Positions 34,356 to 42,946 are shown, counted from the stretch's first letter. The stretch: DNA of 47,957 nucleotides from Desulfobacterales bacterium (GCA_020348305.1 CP070746.1:3862927-3910883), one strand, 5' to 3'. Numbers and translations: made by a program. The notes: generated from the sequence alone by a model not told the origin.

Positions 34356-34405
34356 GGCATGTCCCCATTTGTCAATGGCGCCATTGAATTCATCGGGGAC
34401 ATGCC
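34356..34405 (+). repeat. Stem-loop between binding protein and permeases
   Basis: GGCATGTCCCC (34356-34366) pairs with GGGGACATGCC (34395-34405), enclosing a second perfect palindrome CAATGGCGCCATTG (34373-34386). There is no T-run. It lies 7 bases after the binding-protein stop, so it is well placed to protect that mRNA segment and limit permease expression. Confidence 0.65.
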
Positions 34406-34439
34406 ATTGCCATTCTTCAAAAAAATACATTAAGACCGC

Positions 34440-35330
34440 ATGAAATCCATCATCAGCTTATTTACTGGAAAATGGGCCGGAAGATCATTTCTTTCCCCCA
34501 CGGTGTGCATTCTTCTGGCCTTGACTATTTTTCCTTTCTTTTTTTCCTTGTGGCTTACTTTCAGTAAGGTTTCTTTCATTGGAGGAGTCAACATCCAATT
34601 CGTCGGGCTGCGCAATTGGGCAAGACTCTTTGAGGACGAGCGCTTCTATAACGCCATCTCCAATACCCTTATTATCGTTTTTGTAGCTGTTTCAATGGAA
34701 TATCTCCTGGGTTTGGGGCTAGCAATTTTGTTAAGTAACTCTAAGATCAAGGGAAGAGGATTTTTTCGGATTCTGTATCTGACCCCCATGATGTTGGCCC
34801 CCATCGCAGTTGGGTACATGGGGCGGATGATGTTTAACTTTAATCGCGGCCCAGTGAATCATCTATTGCGTCAAGTGGGGTTTCCCCCTGTTGAATGGCT
34901 GACCAACACACAAACTGCCATATACTCAATTATCATGATGGATATCTGGCAATGGACGCCCCTGATGTTCCTAATTTTATTTGCCGGGTTAGAAACCATT
35001 CCATCGGGGTTTTTTGAAGCTGCCAGGGTTGATGGTGCTTCCCGATGGCAACTGTTTCGATACATCATATTCCCCTTGCTTATCCCTGCATCCCTTGCAG
35101 CCATTCTAATCCGCGTGCTTGAAACATTTAAGGTTATCGATATTATTTATATCATGACCGGCGGTGGGCCTGGCATTAGCACGGAAACCATGACATTGTT
35201 CGGTTATAGTCTCGGTTTGAACGCATTTGATCTCGTATACGGATCAACCATTGCTTTTAGCCTGTTTGTTATTGTTTTAGTGGTTTCTATTGTTCTTTTA
35301 CTATTAACAAGACGATTTCAGGAGCAATAA
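34440..35330 (+). CDS. ABC sugar permease, MalF-like
   Basis: A 296-residue inner-membrane permease with six helices. The EAA loop that docks with the ATPase is GFFEAARVDGASRWQLFRYI (about residues 190-210). The family layout (LTIFPFFFSLWLTFSKVSF near the start, GLRNWARLFED, LYLTPMMLAPIAVGYMGRMM) is that of carbohydrate CUT1 permeases. It is followed 5 bases later by the second permease. The substrate is unknown. Confidence 0.88.
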   Translation: MKSIISLFTGKWAGRSFLSPTVCILLALTIFPFFFSLWLTFSKVSFIGGVNIQFVGLRNWARLFEDERFYNAISNTLIIVFVAVSMEYLLGLGLAILLSNSKIKGRGFFRILYLTPMMLAPIAVGYMGRMMFNFNRGPVNHLLRQVGFPPVEWLTNTQTAIYSIIMMDIWQWTPLMFLILFAGLETIPSGFFEAARVDGASRWQLFRYIIFPLLIPASLAAILIRVLETFKVIDIIYIMTGGGPGISTETMTLFGYSLGLNAFDLVYGSTIAFSLFVIVLVVSIVLLLLTRRFQEQ

Positions 35331-35335
35331 CGGCG

Positions 35336-36199
35336 ATGAAAGGTGCTGGCAAGGAAAGGCTGGTTCTGATAGTAACATACATTTTGCTCATCAGCTGGGC
35401 AATTGTGGTTTTATTTCCTCTCTACTGGACCATCATAACCTCCTTTAAGGAAAAACTAGATGTCTTCATGGGGCCTAAGTATCTGCCGTGGATCGATTTT
35501 GAGCCGGTACTGAAATGGTGGAAAAGGCTCTTTACGGTGGAGCGAAGTGAAGTCCTCCCGCCCTTTAAAAATAGTATCAACATCGCAACCGTTAGTTCCT
35601 TTATTGCTATGCTGTTTGGCACCATGGCAGCATATGCATTAACGCGATTTCGATTTAAGCTCGGCCGTTTGGGAAATCAAGATATCCTTGTGTGGATCGT
35701 TTCCCAAAGGATGATGCCACCTATTGTTACGTTATTGGCTTTGTTTTTAATGTTTAAGGTTGTAAGTGAGAAGTATTTGCTGGATAGCTGGTTGGGTATG
35801 ATTCTGGTTTATAGCTCTTTCAATTTGCCGATTGCCGTATGGGTGATGCGAAATTTCTTGTCGCAAATTCCGATCTCCATCGAAGAAGCGGCCATGGTGG
35901 ATGGGGCTTCGAGGTTCCAGATCTTTTTTAAAATCGTCTTGCCTTTAACGTTGCCTAGCCTGACCGCTACCTTCTTATTATGCTTCATCTTTGCCTGGAA
36001 CGAATTCTTATTTGCCTTAATCCTAACGTTCAGCGATGCTAGAACAGTACCGATATTGATTGCCTCCCAGCATTTTCAGCGGGGTCCCCAATGGTGGGAT
36101 ATATCTGCGTTGTCGACCCTGGCCATTGCCCCAGTAATTATCATTGCCCTAATGTTGCAACGCTATCTGGTGAGAGGCTTGATCCCCGTCAGCAAGTAG
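35336..36199 (+). CDS. ABC sugar permease, MalG-like
   Basis: A 287-residue permease partner with six helices. The EAA motif is SIEEAAMVDGASRFQIFFKI (about 181-200), and the typical FPLYWTIITSFK start and QRMMPPIVTLLALF block are present. It pairs with the MalF-like subunit. No ABC ATPase gene follows; the next genes are a transposase fragment and VapBC. An MsmK-type shared ATPase elsewhere in the genome must energise it, or the original gene was lost. Confidence 0.88.
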   Translation: MKGAGKERLVLIVTYILLISWAIVVLFPLYWTIITSFKEKLDVFMGPKYLPWIDFEPVLKWWKRLFTVERSEVLPPFKNSINIATVSSFIAMLFGTMAAYALTRFRFKLGRLGNQDILVWIVSQRMMPPIVTLLALFLMFKVVSEKYLLDSWLGMILVYSSFNLPIAVWVMRNFLSQIPISIEEAAMVDGASRFQIFFKIVLPLTLPSLTATFLLCFIFAWNEFLFALILTFSDARTVPILIASQHFQRGPQWWDISALSTLAIAPVIIIALMLQRYLVRGLIPVSK

Positions 36200-36235
36200 A
36201 AAGCAAGCAAAGAGGATCCAGTTAATGATGGTTGC

Positions 36236-36500
36236 TTACCGCTCAGCCAAAATCTGCTTCGAATCAATATTCAGCAGTTCGGAAACGCGCTTGACGACTT
36301 TAGCAAAATCAAAACCCTCAGCCCGAAGTCGATAACGTCGCTGCATTTCTTCCTGGGCTTTTTCGAGCACCGACTTGACAAACCCGCTGTCACCTAATAT
36401 CCGTTCATCACCTTTTAAGTGTATCCGCTCTGGGCCCTGTCTTCTATACGCTGCCCATCCACCGGCACTTCGTACCAGACCCCTCCAATTAAATCCGGTT
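36236..36500 (-). pseudogene. RAYT-type transposase C-terminal fragment
   Basis: The reverse frame encodes RGLVRSAGGWAAYRR, then GDERILGDSGFVKSVLEKAQ and RRYRLRAEGFDFAKVVKRVS. This matches the C-terminal part of REP-associated tyrosine transposases (Y1, IS200-like), including GDERILG and the DnaA-like helix region. The catalytic HUH/Tyr domain is absent and the frame ends early at ILAER. It has been cut off by the VapBC region, with the vapB promoter overlapping its left edge. Confidence 0.65.
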
Positions 36501-36539
36501 TCCTTTAAAACAGTAAAACAGCGCTCAGTAAGAAATCTC

Positions 36540-36578
36540 TTGACAAACCAGATGGTGAGTATATATTTTTTAATATAT
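36540..36578 (+). promoter_or_regulatory. vapBC promoter and operator
   Basis: TTGACA (36540-36545) and TATATT (36562-36567) are 16 bases apart. The inverted repeat ATATATT (36561-36567) and AATATAT (36572-36578), with a TTTT centre, covers the -10 region and is a likely binding site for the VapBC complex (autorepression). Confidence 0.5.
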
Positions 36579-36600
36579 TCAATACAAAATGAGGCAAAAA

Positions 36601-36855
36601 ATGGCTTTAAGTATAAGAAACCCAAAAGCGGAAAAGCTGGCCCGTGAAGTGGCGGCTGAAAGTGGTGAAAATCTAACCCAGGCAATCATTCACTCTCTGG
36701 AAGAGAGACTTGACCGATTGCGTGGCAGACGGACAGCGCCAGACACTTTCCAGGAGATTATGACAATTTCCAAACGCTGCAGCTCACTGCCCGATGAAGA
36801 TCAACGTTCAGCCGAAGAGATCTTAGGCTACAATCAATTTGGTGTACCGGAATAA
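36601..36855 (+). CDS. vapB: VapB-type antitoxin
   Basis: An 84-residue antitoxin of the Rv0623/PSK-operon family (MALSIRNPKAEKLAREVAAE...NLTQAIIHSLEERLDRL). The N-terminal third forms the ribbon-helix-helix-like DNA-binding part, and the C-terminus wraps the toxin. Start ATG 36601 has GAGG 7 bases upstream; an ATG at 36589 is a less suitable alternative. The stop overlaps the toxin start by one base, so the pair is coupled. Confidence 0.85.
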   Translation: MALSIRNPKAEKLAREVAAESGENLTQAIIHSLEERLDRLRGRRTAPDTFQEIMTISKRCSSLPDEDQRSAEEILGYNQFGVPE

Positions 36856-37250
36856 TGGTTATCGACACATCAGCGCTGATTTCAATCCTATTGGGCGAAT
36901 CGGAGGCGGAAGCATTTGCCAGGGCGATTACGAATGATTCCAAAAGATTAATCAGTGCTTTTTCAGTATTGGAATCCAGCATTGTGATAGAAGCGAAAAA
37001 AGGGGATGCGGGCGGTCGTGAACTCGACGTGCTTCTGCACCGGTCTAAGATAGAAATCGTTGGTATGAATACCGAACAGCTTGAAATCGCAAGACGTGCC
37101 TGGCGAATGTACGGAAAAGGACGTCATCCTGCTGGGTTAAATATAGGTGACTGTTGCGCATACGCTTTAGCAAAATACTCGGGGGAACCTCTGCTTTTTA
37201 AAGGTGATGATTTTGGCAAAACCAACATTAAGACTGTAAGTTTGCCTTAA
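36855..37250 (+). CDS. vapC: VapC PIN-domain toxin
   Basis: A 131-residue PIN-domain ribonuclease. All four metal ligands are present: D4 (MVIDTSA), E40 (VLE), D99 (NIGDC) and D118 (KGDDF). It should cleave tRNA or rRNA when released from VapB. An intact, overlapping toxin-antitoxin pair next to a transposase remnant is typical of a maintenance module in accessory DNA. Confidence 0.88.
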   Translation: MVIDTSALISILLGESEAEAFARAITNDSKRLISAFSVLESSIVIEAKKGDAGGRELDVLLHRSKIEIVGMNTEQLEIARRAWRMYGKGRHPAGLNIGDCCAYALAKYSGEPLLFKGDDFGKTNIKTVSLP

Positions 37251-37417
37251 ACCAATTAATTAATTGATCTGGCTTACGCTTGAAGATTGGATTCTTGTCG
37301 GCCTCAAGTTGGGTCTAATCGATGGATATGATTTGAATAAAGAACCTTCTGAAATTGACAATGTTGATTCAGTGGTTATCAACGATCTGAGCCAAAAAGA
37401 AAAGAAACAGATAAACG

Positions 37418-39307
37418 ATGACGGAACTTACAAAAACTGGATGGAAAGATCTTGTGGTTTCTGCTGAGGATGTCCTGGCCAGAATCAAGCCGGGGATGAC
37501 CATCTTTCTGGGAAGCGGCGTGGCGGAACCGCGTACCCTGATGAAATCTCTGATTGATTCCGGTCTTTCAAATACCAACGACCTGGAATTGATCCAACTG
37601 ACCAGCCATTCGGATGTTCTTTCATTAAAAAAACGGGACTGGCAAAAATACCGCCTTAAAACGTTTTTTTCCACCATGGTGACCACCGAGGCTGTTGTCG
37701 CCGGAAGTGTCGATTTAATCCCGGGTCGTATTTCCCAGATACCACGGATTATCAAATCCAAACGAATTCCCATTAATGTGGCCTTCATTCAAATCACGCC
37801 TCCCAACGACGCCGGATATTGCAGCCTCGGGGTGGCCGTTGATATTGCCCGGGAAGCCATGGAGCAAGCCTCATTGGTGGTCGGAGAAATCAACCGCCAA
37901 ATCCCTTTCACATTCGGCGACACAATTGTGTCTGTTGCGGATTTTGATCTGCTGGTCGAATCAACGGAGCCGCCGACTTATTTTAAGCGTTGGCCGGTGA
38001 ACACCGTCATCGATAAGGTGGCCGCCAACATTGCCCAAGTGATTGAAGATGGGGACTGCCTCACCTTTTTCACCGGCTCCTTGTTCGAGGCCTTGGGCCG
38101 GCACCTTGCCCACAAACGCCATTTAGGCATCCATTCGTCATATTTTACGGATGCCTTGATGGATCTTGTTAAAAGCGGTGCGGTCACCAATTATCGCAAG
38201 GCGGTGTTCAGAGGTAAATCAATTGCTTCCTATGCGTTGGGTACACCGGAGCTGATGGCCTGGTTGAACCGCAATCCTTTGGTTGAATTTCAAAGTATTG
38301 AACAGGTGTTTGACCCGACCCAAATCGGCCGCAATCCTAATTTCGTGGTGGTGGACGAAGCCCGAAAGGTGGATCTATTAGGCCGAATTGCTTTCCCGGC
38401 CGGCAAGGGAAATATCATTTCGGGTCCGGGTCAAGTGGCCGATCTGATTACCGGCGCTGAAATTTCCCGCGGAGGACATACCGTAATCGGACTGCCCAGC
38501 CGCAGCCCGAAAGGGGATCCCAATATCGTGGTGATGCTGCGCAACCTTCGCAATCAGTTCCATATGCGTGAATCAATCGACGCGGTGGTCACCGAATACG
38601 GGGTTGCCAACCTGAAATGGCGCACGATCCGTGAACGCGCGCAAGCCTTAATCGACATTGCCCACCCGGAGGACAGAAAAAAACTTGTGGAGCAGGCCAA
38701 GGAAAAAAAGATTCTGTTCAAGGATCAGATCTTTTTATCTGAAAGCGCGCATTTATATCCCATGGACATCGCCACCGAGCACATCTTCCGAGACGGGTTG
38801 AAGGTTCGCTTCAGGGCCATCAAACCCTCAGATGAAGAAGCCATGCGACGTCTTTTCTACCGTTTTTCCAACAAGACGGTCTACCGACGTTTTTTCTTCC
38901 CCATTTCGATTATGCCCCATGACAAAATACAAGCATACGTCAATGTGGACTATAGCCGGGTGATGTCGGTGGTGGCACTTGTTGGAGAACCCGATCAGGC
39001 GACCATCATTGCCGAAGCACGATATGTTCAGGACGAAAAAAGTGCTTACGGGGACCTGGCGTTTGTGGTGGAAGAAAAGTACCAGGGGCTGGGTATTGCA
39101 ACCTACCTCTATGAAATGCTGATCCTGCTGGCCAAACAACGGGGATTGAAAGGTTTTAGCGCCGAAGTACTGCAGCCCAACAAAGGTATGATGAAAGTTT
39201 TTGAAAGGGGCCATTTACCAATAAACGCCCGGCTAAAAAATGGCTTATACAAGCTGACCATTCCCTTTGATGAACCACCCACGACGGCAATAGAAAACAA
39301 CATGTAA
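37418..39307 (+). CDS. Acetyl-CoA hydrolase/transferase-GNAT fusion
   Basis: A 629-residue two-domain protein. Residues about 10-440 are a class I CoA-transferase/acetyl-CoA hydrolase domain (Cat1/AbfT-like: ITPPNDAGYCSLGVAVDIAR, VVTEYGVANLKWRTIRERAQ). Residues about 465-620 are a GNAT acetyltransferase with LAFVVEEKYQGLGIATYLYE as acetyl-CoA loop. This fusion is known in Desulfobacterota and relatives, suggesting control of CoA-transferase activity or lysine acetylation from the same acyl-CoA pool. At the position of the catalytic Glu (usual ALEVDL) the sequence is ARKVDL, with Lys317. The start at 37418 lacks a good ribosome-binding site. Confidence 0.8.
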   Translation: MTELTKTGWKDLVVSAEDVLARIKPGMTIFLGSGVAEPRTLMKSLIDSGLSNTNDLELIQLTSHSDVLSLKKRDWQKYRLKTFFSTMVTTEAVVAGSVDLIPGRISQIPRIIKSKRIPINVAFIQITPPNDAGYCSLGVAVDIAREAMEQASLVVGEINRQIPFTFGDTIVSVADFDLLVESTEPPTYFKRWPVNTVIDKVAANIAQVIEDGDCLTFFTGSLFEALGRHLAHKRHLGIHSSYFTDALMDLVKSGAVTNYRKAVFRGKSIASYALGTPELMAWLNRNPLVEFQSIEQVFDPTQIGRNPNFVVVDEARKVDLLGRIAFPAGKGNIISGPGQVADLITGAEISRGGHTVIGLPSRSPKGDPNIVVMLRNLRNQFHMRESIDAVVTEYGVANLKWRTIRERAQALIDIAHPEDRKKLVEQAKEKKILFKDQIFLSESAHLYPMDIATEHIFRDGLKVRFRAIKPSDEEAMRRLFYRFSNKTVYRRFFFPISIMPHDKIQAYVNVDYSRVMSVVALVGEPDQATIIAEARYVQDEKSAYGDLAFVVEEKYQGLGIATYLYEMLILLAKQRGLKGFSAEVLQPNKGMMKVFERGHLPINARLKNGLYKLTIPFDEPPTTAIENNM

Positions 39308-39389
39308 CTTTGCCATCCAACCCAATTTAATGAATTCGACTTTCTACGATACCATCAATGTTAAATGGACTGTTAGAAAGGAGCAAAAC

Positions 39390-39662
39390 GTGTTAGCCTA
39401 TTATGTTCATGATAATAAAAAAGAAAAAGACGCAATCGTAATACCGGATATGGGATGTTCGGTGCCTGTCGAGCGGCAGCGCATGGAAGCATTTATATCA
39501 GTCAATCCTGACTTTGCAAATTGGTCCGGAGATTCATGTAGTGATCTTTCTCCCGAGGAGTTTGGCACGGTTGTGGCGACCCGTGATGACAGTGGCGATG
39601 TGTGTGTCATCGATCATGACCTCTGGCGCAAACGCATGGAATATTATCTGGGTAGTCCCTAA
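39390..39662 (+). CDS. Small acidic protein upstream of radical SAM enzyme
   Basis: About 90 residues starting from GTG 39390, which has AAAGGAG 8 bases upstream. The frame opens at 39330 with an ATG that lacks a site. The protein is acidic, with three Cys (MGCSV, DSCSD, DVCVI) and a compact ending DHDLWRKRMEYYLGSP. No family is recognised. It lies 112 bases before a radical SAM gene on the same strand and might be its substrate or partner; equally it may be an unrelated small regulatory protein. There is no signal peptide or membrane segment. Confidence 0.55.
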   Translation: MLAYYVHDNKKEKDAIVIPDMGCSVPVERQRMEAFISVNPDFANWSGDSCSDLSPEEFGTVVATRDDSGDVCVIDHDLWRKRMEYYLGSP

Positions 39663-39706
39663 TAATTTAGATTTTCAAATGTTCTAAACTAACAAAAGGG
39701 CTAGCG

Positions 39707-39735
39707 TTGCAATTTGTTTGGTATCCTGTTATGGT
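39707..39735 (+). promoter_or_regulatory. Promoter candidate of radical SAM gene
   Basis: TTGCAA (39707-39712) and TATGGT (39730-39735), 17 bases apart, lie 40 bases before ATG 39775. If real, the radical SAM gene can be expressed separately from the small upstream gene. Confidence 0.35.
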
Positions 39736-39774
39736 GCCCAATTCTTATTGATTTAAAATTTAAGGAGTAATTTT

Positions 39775-40995
39775 ATGCCTGCTGAACTAGATCATCTCGA
39801 ATTTTATCGTCTGCCGTGGAATTATGCGGACAACGGTATTTCGTGGCTGGAACCCACCACGGATTGCAATCTTCGATGCGAAGGATGTTATCGAGATCCC
39901 CATGGTCATGGACATAAGACCCTGGAAGATGTCCGCGCTGATCTTGAAGTTTTTAAAAAATTGAGAAAAAGCGATTGCATGAGCATTGCCGGTGGTGATC
40001 CGCTCGTTTATCCTCAAATTGTTGAACTGGTAAAAATGATAAACGAGATGGGGTGGAAACCGGTTATCAATACCAACGGTCTGGCGCTCAAGGAACCGTT
40101 GCTGAAAGAACTAAAAAAGGCCGGCGTTTTCGGTTTTACCTTTCACATCGATACCAGTCAAAAACGACCGAAAGTAACCGCCACCACAGAGACCGAACTC
40201 AATGAATTGAGATTACATTACGCGAAGATGCTGGCCCAAGAAGGTGGCATTGCATGTTCTTTTAATGCCACCATTTCAGATAAAACCATGCATGAAATTC
40301 CCAATATGGTCCGGTGGTCTGAAAAATATGCCGATATCGTCCACACCATGGTATTCATTTTATATCGTTCCCCGAACCTGACCGGTGATTTTGATTTTTT
40401 TGCCAACGGCAATAAAATTGAGTTCGATGGAACCTACAAAGAAACAAACTGGGGTGGCGAACAAATGCTCATGGCCCCGGATATTGTGGAGAAGATAAGG
40501 GAAGGCGATCCGATGTATGAACCATGTGCGTACCTGAACGGAACCGCGAATCCGAATTCATTGAAATGGCTGCTTGCCAACCGCATCGTGCTAAACAAGG
40601 AAACCCTGGGATACGTGTCGCCGAAATTCATGGAATTGGTTCAGACGCTGACCCACATGTTTACCGGAAAATATCTGGCGTACGCGCAACCCAAAAGTGT
40701 TTCCAAGGGTAAGTTAGCGTCATTTTTTGCCGGCTTCGTGGATAAGGAGATGCGACGTATTTTCTCCAAGATCATGCGCCGTACCATTGCCAATCCCATC
40801 AATCTTTTTCGCTCCGCGTATATTCAAAGCTTTATGATCATACAACCGGTAAATTTTGAATCCGATGGAAGACAGGATATGTGTGATAGTTGTCCGGATA
40901 TTACGGTTCATGACGGGAAGCTGGTATGGAGTTGCCGTCTGGAAGAAATGAATAATTACGGCGCGTTTGTGCAAACCATACCCAAGCGTGCTTAG
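39775..40995 (+). CDS. Radical SAM protein with C-terminal Cys cluster
   Basis: A 406-residue radical SAM enzyme. The [4Fe-4S]-SAM motif is C31-x3-C35-x2-C38 (DCNLRCEGCYRD), followed by SIAGGDPLVYP, the GGE-type SAM-binding region. The C-terminus has further Cys (MCDSCPDITVHDGKLVWSC, about 366-384) that could bind an auxiliary cluster as in SPASM/twitch enzymes, though spacing is non-standard. The middle region is long and basic (KGKLASFFAGFVDKEMRRIF), perhaps membrane-associating. The substrate is unknown. ATG 39775 has TAAGGAG upstream. It converges on the Tam41-like gene with only 8 bases between stops. Confidence 0.8.
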   Translation: MPAELDHLEFYRLPWNYADNGISWLEPTTDCNLRCEGCYRDPHGHGHKTLEDVRADLEVFKKLRKSDCMSIAGGDPLVYPQIVELVKMINEMGWKPVINTNGLALKEPLLKELKKAGVFGFTFHIDTSQKRPKVTATTETELNELRLHYAKMLAQEGGIACSFNATISDKTMHEIPNMVRWSEKYADIVHTMVFILYRSPNLTGDFDFFANGNKIEFDGTYKETNWGGEQMLMAPDIVEKIREGDPMYEPCAYLNGTANPNSLKWLLANRIVLNKETLGYVSPKFMELVQTLTHMFTGKYLAYAQPKSVSKGKLASFFAGFVDKEMRRIFSKIMRRTIANPINLFRSAYIQSFMIIQPVNFESDGRQDMCDSCPDITVHDGKLVWSCRLEEMNNYGAFVQTIPKRA

Positions 40996-41003
40996 AAATG
41001 CTT

Positions 41004-41957
41004 TCATCTGAAAGCGCCGCGACGATATAACCGCCAAAAGATAACACAGACACCGACAAGGGGATAGCGTCGCAAGCGCGGCGCCACCTCAAGGGTGATC
41101 CCCGAATGTCGTTCGATTTTCCACAGCACATAGTCAATCCCGCCTTTAAACGTAAACAGGGCCTTGAATAAGCGCAAGAGCGACAGCATTTTGCCCTGTA
41201 CGAATCGCACCCGCCATGCTAATCGGCTGATGAAACGGATCCGAGAAGGAATGTGAGCGTCATAACGAATCAGCGCGTCAGCGGAATGGGCATCGATATG
41301 ATATGGAATTACCTCCATCGCCGTCTGTGTCAGTTGCTCGTAATAAGGCGAGGCCGCATCAACCAAACGCAACAGCTTATCCGTGCGCTCAGCTCTAAGC
41401 TCGGATCGGTAGCTGAGCAAAAGTCCCTGTTGCCACAAATCTCGGGCTTCAAATTGGGTCGGCACTCGAGGCAGCGTCCGCGTCATAAAGGTCAAAACGG
41501 CCTGGGCTAAAGATGTTTGCACCGTTTCGGCAATTTGCTCATTGCTTGCATACAATATGCCGGTGGGTTGCGCAAACCGCCCCCATAAATACGAGTGAAA
41601 CCAACGCGTGGATGTGCCGCGTTGAAAGTCGGCAAGCGATATGACCGTATACTTGGCCCTCAAAATGCGCCCATTATAAACGACTTGCTGATAATATACA
41701 TTGGGTGGCAATAGCTTATTGAAAATAGCGTGCAAGCGCTTGCGATATGCACAGCGGTAGCGGTCTACCAGAACGTATAAATCAACGAGTCCTTCACTGG
41801 CATCCCCCTTGCGGAAACATGAGCCGTAAAACAAAATCGCCTGGGTAGCACTCGGGTGACGTGCTAATATTTCATCGCACAAGGCGTGCACACCAGGTGG
41901 CACCGGCCGCGATGTCTGCTGGCGAATTAGTGAAATAAGGGATTTCGGGGGTCGCAT
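41004..41957 (-). CDS. Tam41/Mmp37-like CTP:lipid-phosphate cytidylyltransferase
   Basis: This 317-residue protein has a nucleotidyltransferase fold resembling mitochondrial Tam41, which makes CDP-diacylglycerol from phosphatidate and CTP. Matching features: AILFYGSCFRKG with LVDLYVLVD (Tam41 GSG...D..F.VD), VYYQQVVYNGRILRAKYTVI (Tam41 VYxNTLVPxxGRxIKYGVIS) and SYLWGRFAQPTGILY (Tam41 LYxAGRLxKPV.I). The C-terminal 60 residues are basic and hydrophobic, suggesting peripheral membrane binding. The frame opens at 41993 with TTG; ATG 41957 is preferred, 2 bases after the lipid-kinase stop, giving tight coupling. Role inferred: activating the product of that kinase with CTP. Identification is by pattern memory. 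Confidence 0.65.
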   Translation of the reverse strand: MRPPKSLISLIRQQTSRPVPPGVHALCDEILARHPSATQAILFYGSCFRKGDASEGLVDLYVLVDRYRCAYRKRLHAIFNKLLPPNVYYQQVVYNGRILRAKYTVISLADFQRGTSTRWFHSYLWGRFAQPTGILYASNEQIAETVQTSLAQAVLTFMTRTLPRVPTQFEARDLWQQGLLLSYRSELRAERTDKLLRLVDAASPYYEQLTQTAMEVIPYHIDAHSADALIRYDAHIPSRIRFISRLAWRVRFVQGKMLSLLRLFKALFTFKGGIDYVLWKIERHSGITLEVAPRLRRYPLVGVCVIFWRLYRRGAFR

Positions 41958-41959
41958 AA

Positions 41960-42946
41960 TTACAATCTCAGAAATGATGCCTGTCCGCCGCAATTTATCA
42001 CAACCTCTTCAGTTCGAGGTTCAACCGTGTGAAGTTCTCCATCCAGTGTAAACCCACTGTTAAGCTTCAACCGCACTTCATTTGCGTTATGGCTGAAATA
42101 TCCGTTTTGCGGCGTCCGATGGCGGCAGTCTTGCCCACGTGCCATGGTTGGCAGTACGCGTAGCAGATACTGTGCCCGCTCGGTGAGGGCCGTAAAGTGC
42201 AATGGCCTGCTTTCCACTCCCCAATAAGGACGTATACCGAGAAAGAATCGCTCCACCGTGCTAACCAAAACCAACAGAAAGTCATCCTGTAAAGGAGAAT
42301 TCTGATCCAAGCCTATCGTAACGGGTACTGCGTTTACATATTGACGCTTTTTTCGGACAACGCCCAGCAAAAATCTGGCCAACGTCAGCCCCGGAGCCAA
42401 CTCGCCATGCAACCCCAGTGAATGAATGCTTCGGCGGCAAAACCGGATGCCTTGGTAAATTGCAGCCGCTCCGAAAATCATCCCAAAAAAAGGCTGCGGC
42501 TGAGAAGACATCTGCACCCGCATGATCGGGCGTTTGAGAATAACGCTTTTACCATCTCTGGTGCGCACCCAATACAACAGTTTGCGCAGCCCGCGCTCAC
42601 GGGAGCCCCGAATACCTACATCTCTAGCAATAATACTATCCGTACCGGCACGCAACAGGGCCAAAAGTGGCAGTTTTTCATAGGGTTGGCAATGGAACAG
42701 GGCGGTGAGAACGGTCTGGACGGTTCCATCTCCGCCATTTATGGCCACCACTTCCACCTCGTTGCGCCTAAATTCATCCAGCGCTGCTTCGGTATCCGCC
42801 AGGTTTTCAATCCTGCGATGAAGCGTATCCGGATGCGGATTTAAGATATCACGGATTGCTCCTAAACCTTTTCGATTACCGCCACTTTTCGGGTTGCTCA
42901 GCACTCCCACGCGCAATAGTTTATCGGCCGGAAACATCATCGACAA
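41960..42946 (-). CDS. Diacylglycerol/ceramide-kinase-like lipid kinase
   Basis: A 328-residue protein of the DAGK catalytic family (DgkB, YegS, ceramide kinase). The N-terminal Rossmann-like domain has LSNPKSGGNRKG (16-27) and the nucleotide loop NGGDGTVQ (70-77). The segment GTDSIIARDVG (about 99-109) stands where GTANDFA is usual, so the lipid-side residues differ. A C-terminal beta-sandwich ends with LNSGFTLDGELH, the family's GE. It should phosphorylate a lipid hydroxyl at the inner membrane. Downstream coupling to a Tam41-like gene suggests the phosphate is then activated with CTP. Confidence 0.82.
   Translation of the reverse strand: MSMMFPADKLLRVGVLSNPKSGGNRKGLGAIRDILNPHPDTLHRRIENLADTEAALDEFRRNEVEVVAINGGDGTVQTVLTALFHCQPYEKLPLLALLRAGTDSIIARDVGIRGSRERGLRKLLYWVRTRDGKSVILKRPIMRVQMSSQPQPFFGMIFGAAAIYQGIRFCRRSIHSLGLHGELAPGLTLARFLLGVVRKKRQYVNAVPVTIGLDQNSPLQDDFLLVLVSTVERFFLGIRPYWGVESRPLHFTALTERAQYLLRVLPTMARGQDCRHRTPQNGYFSHNANEVRLKLNSGFTLDGELHTVEPRTEEVVINCGGQASFLRL

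Noticed and set aside
37264..37467. 67-residue frame from TTG before the CoA-hydrolase fusion
   Set aside because: The last third overlaps the fusion gene in another frame, the start is poor and no homologue is recalled.
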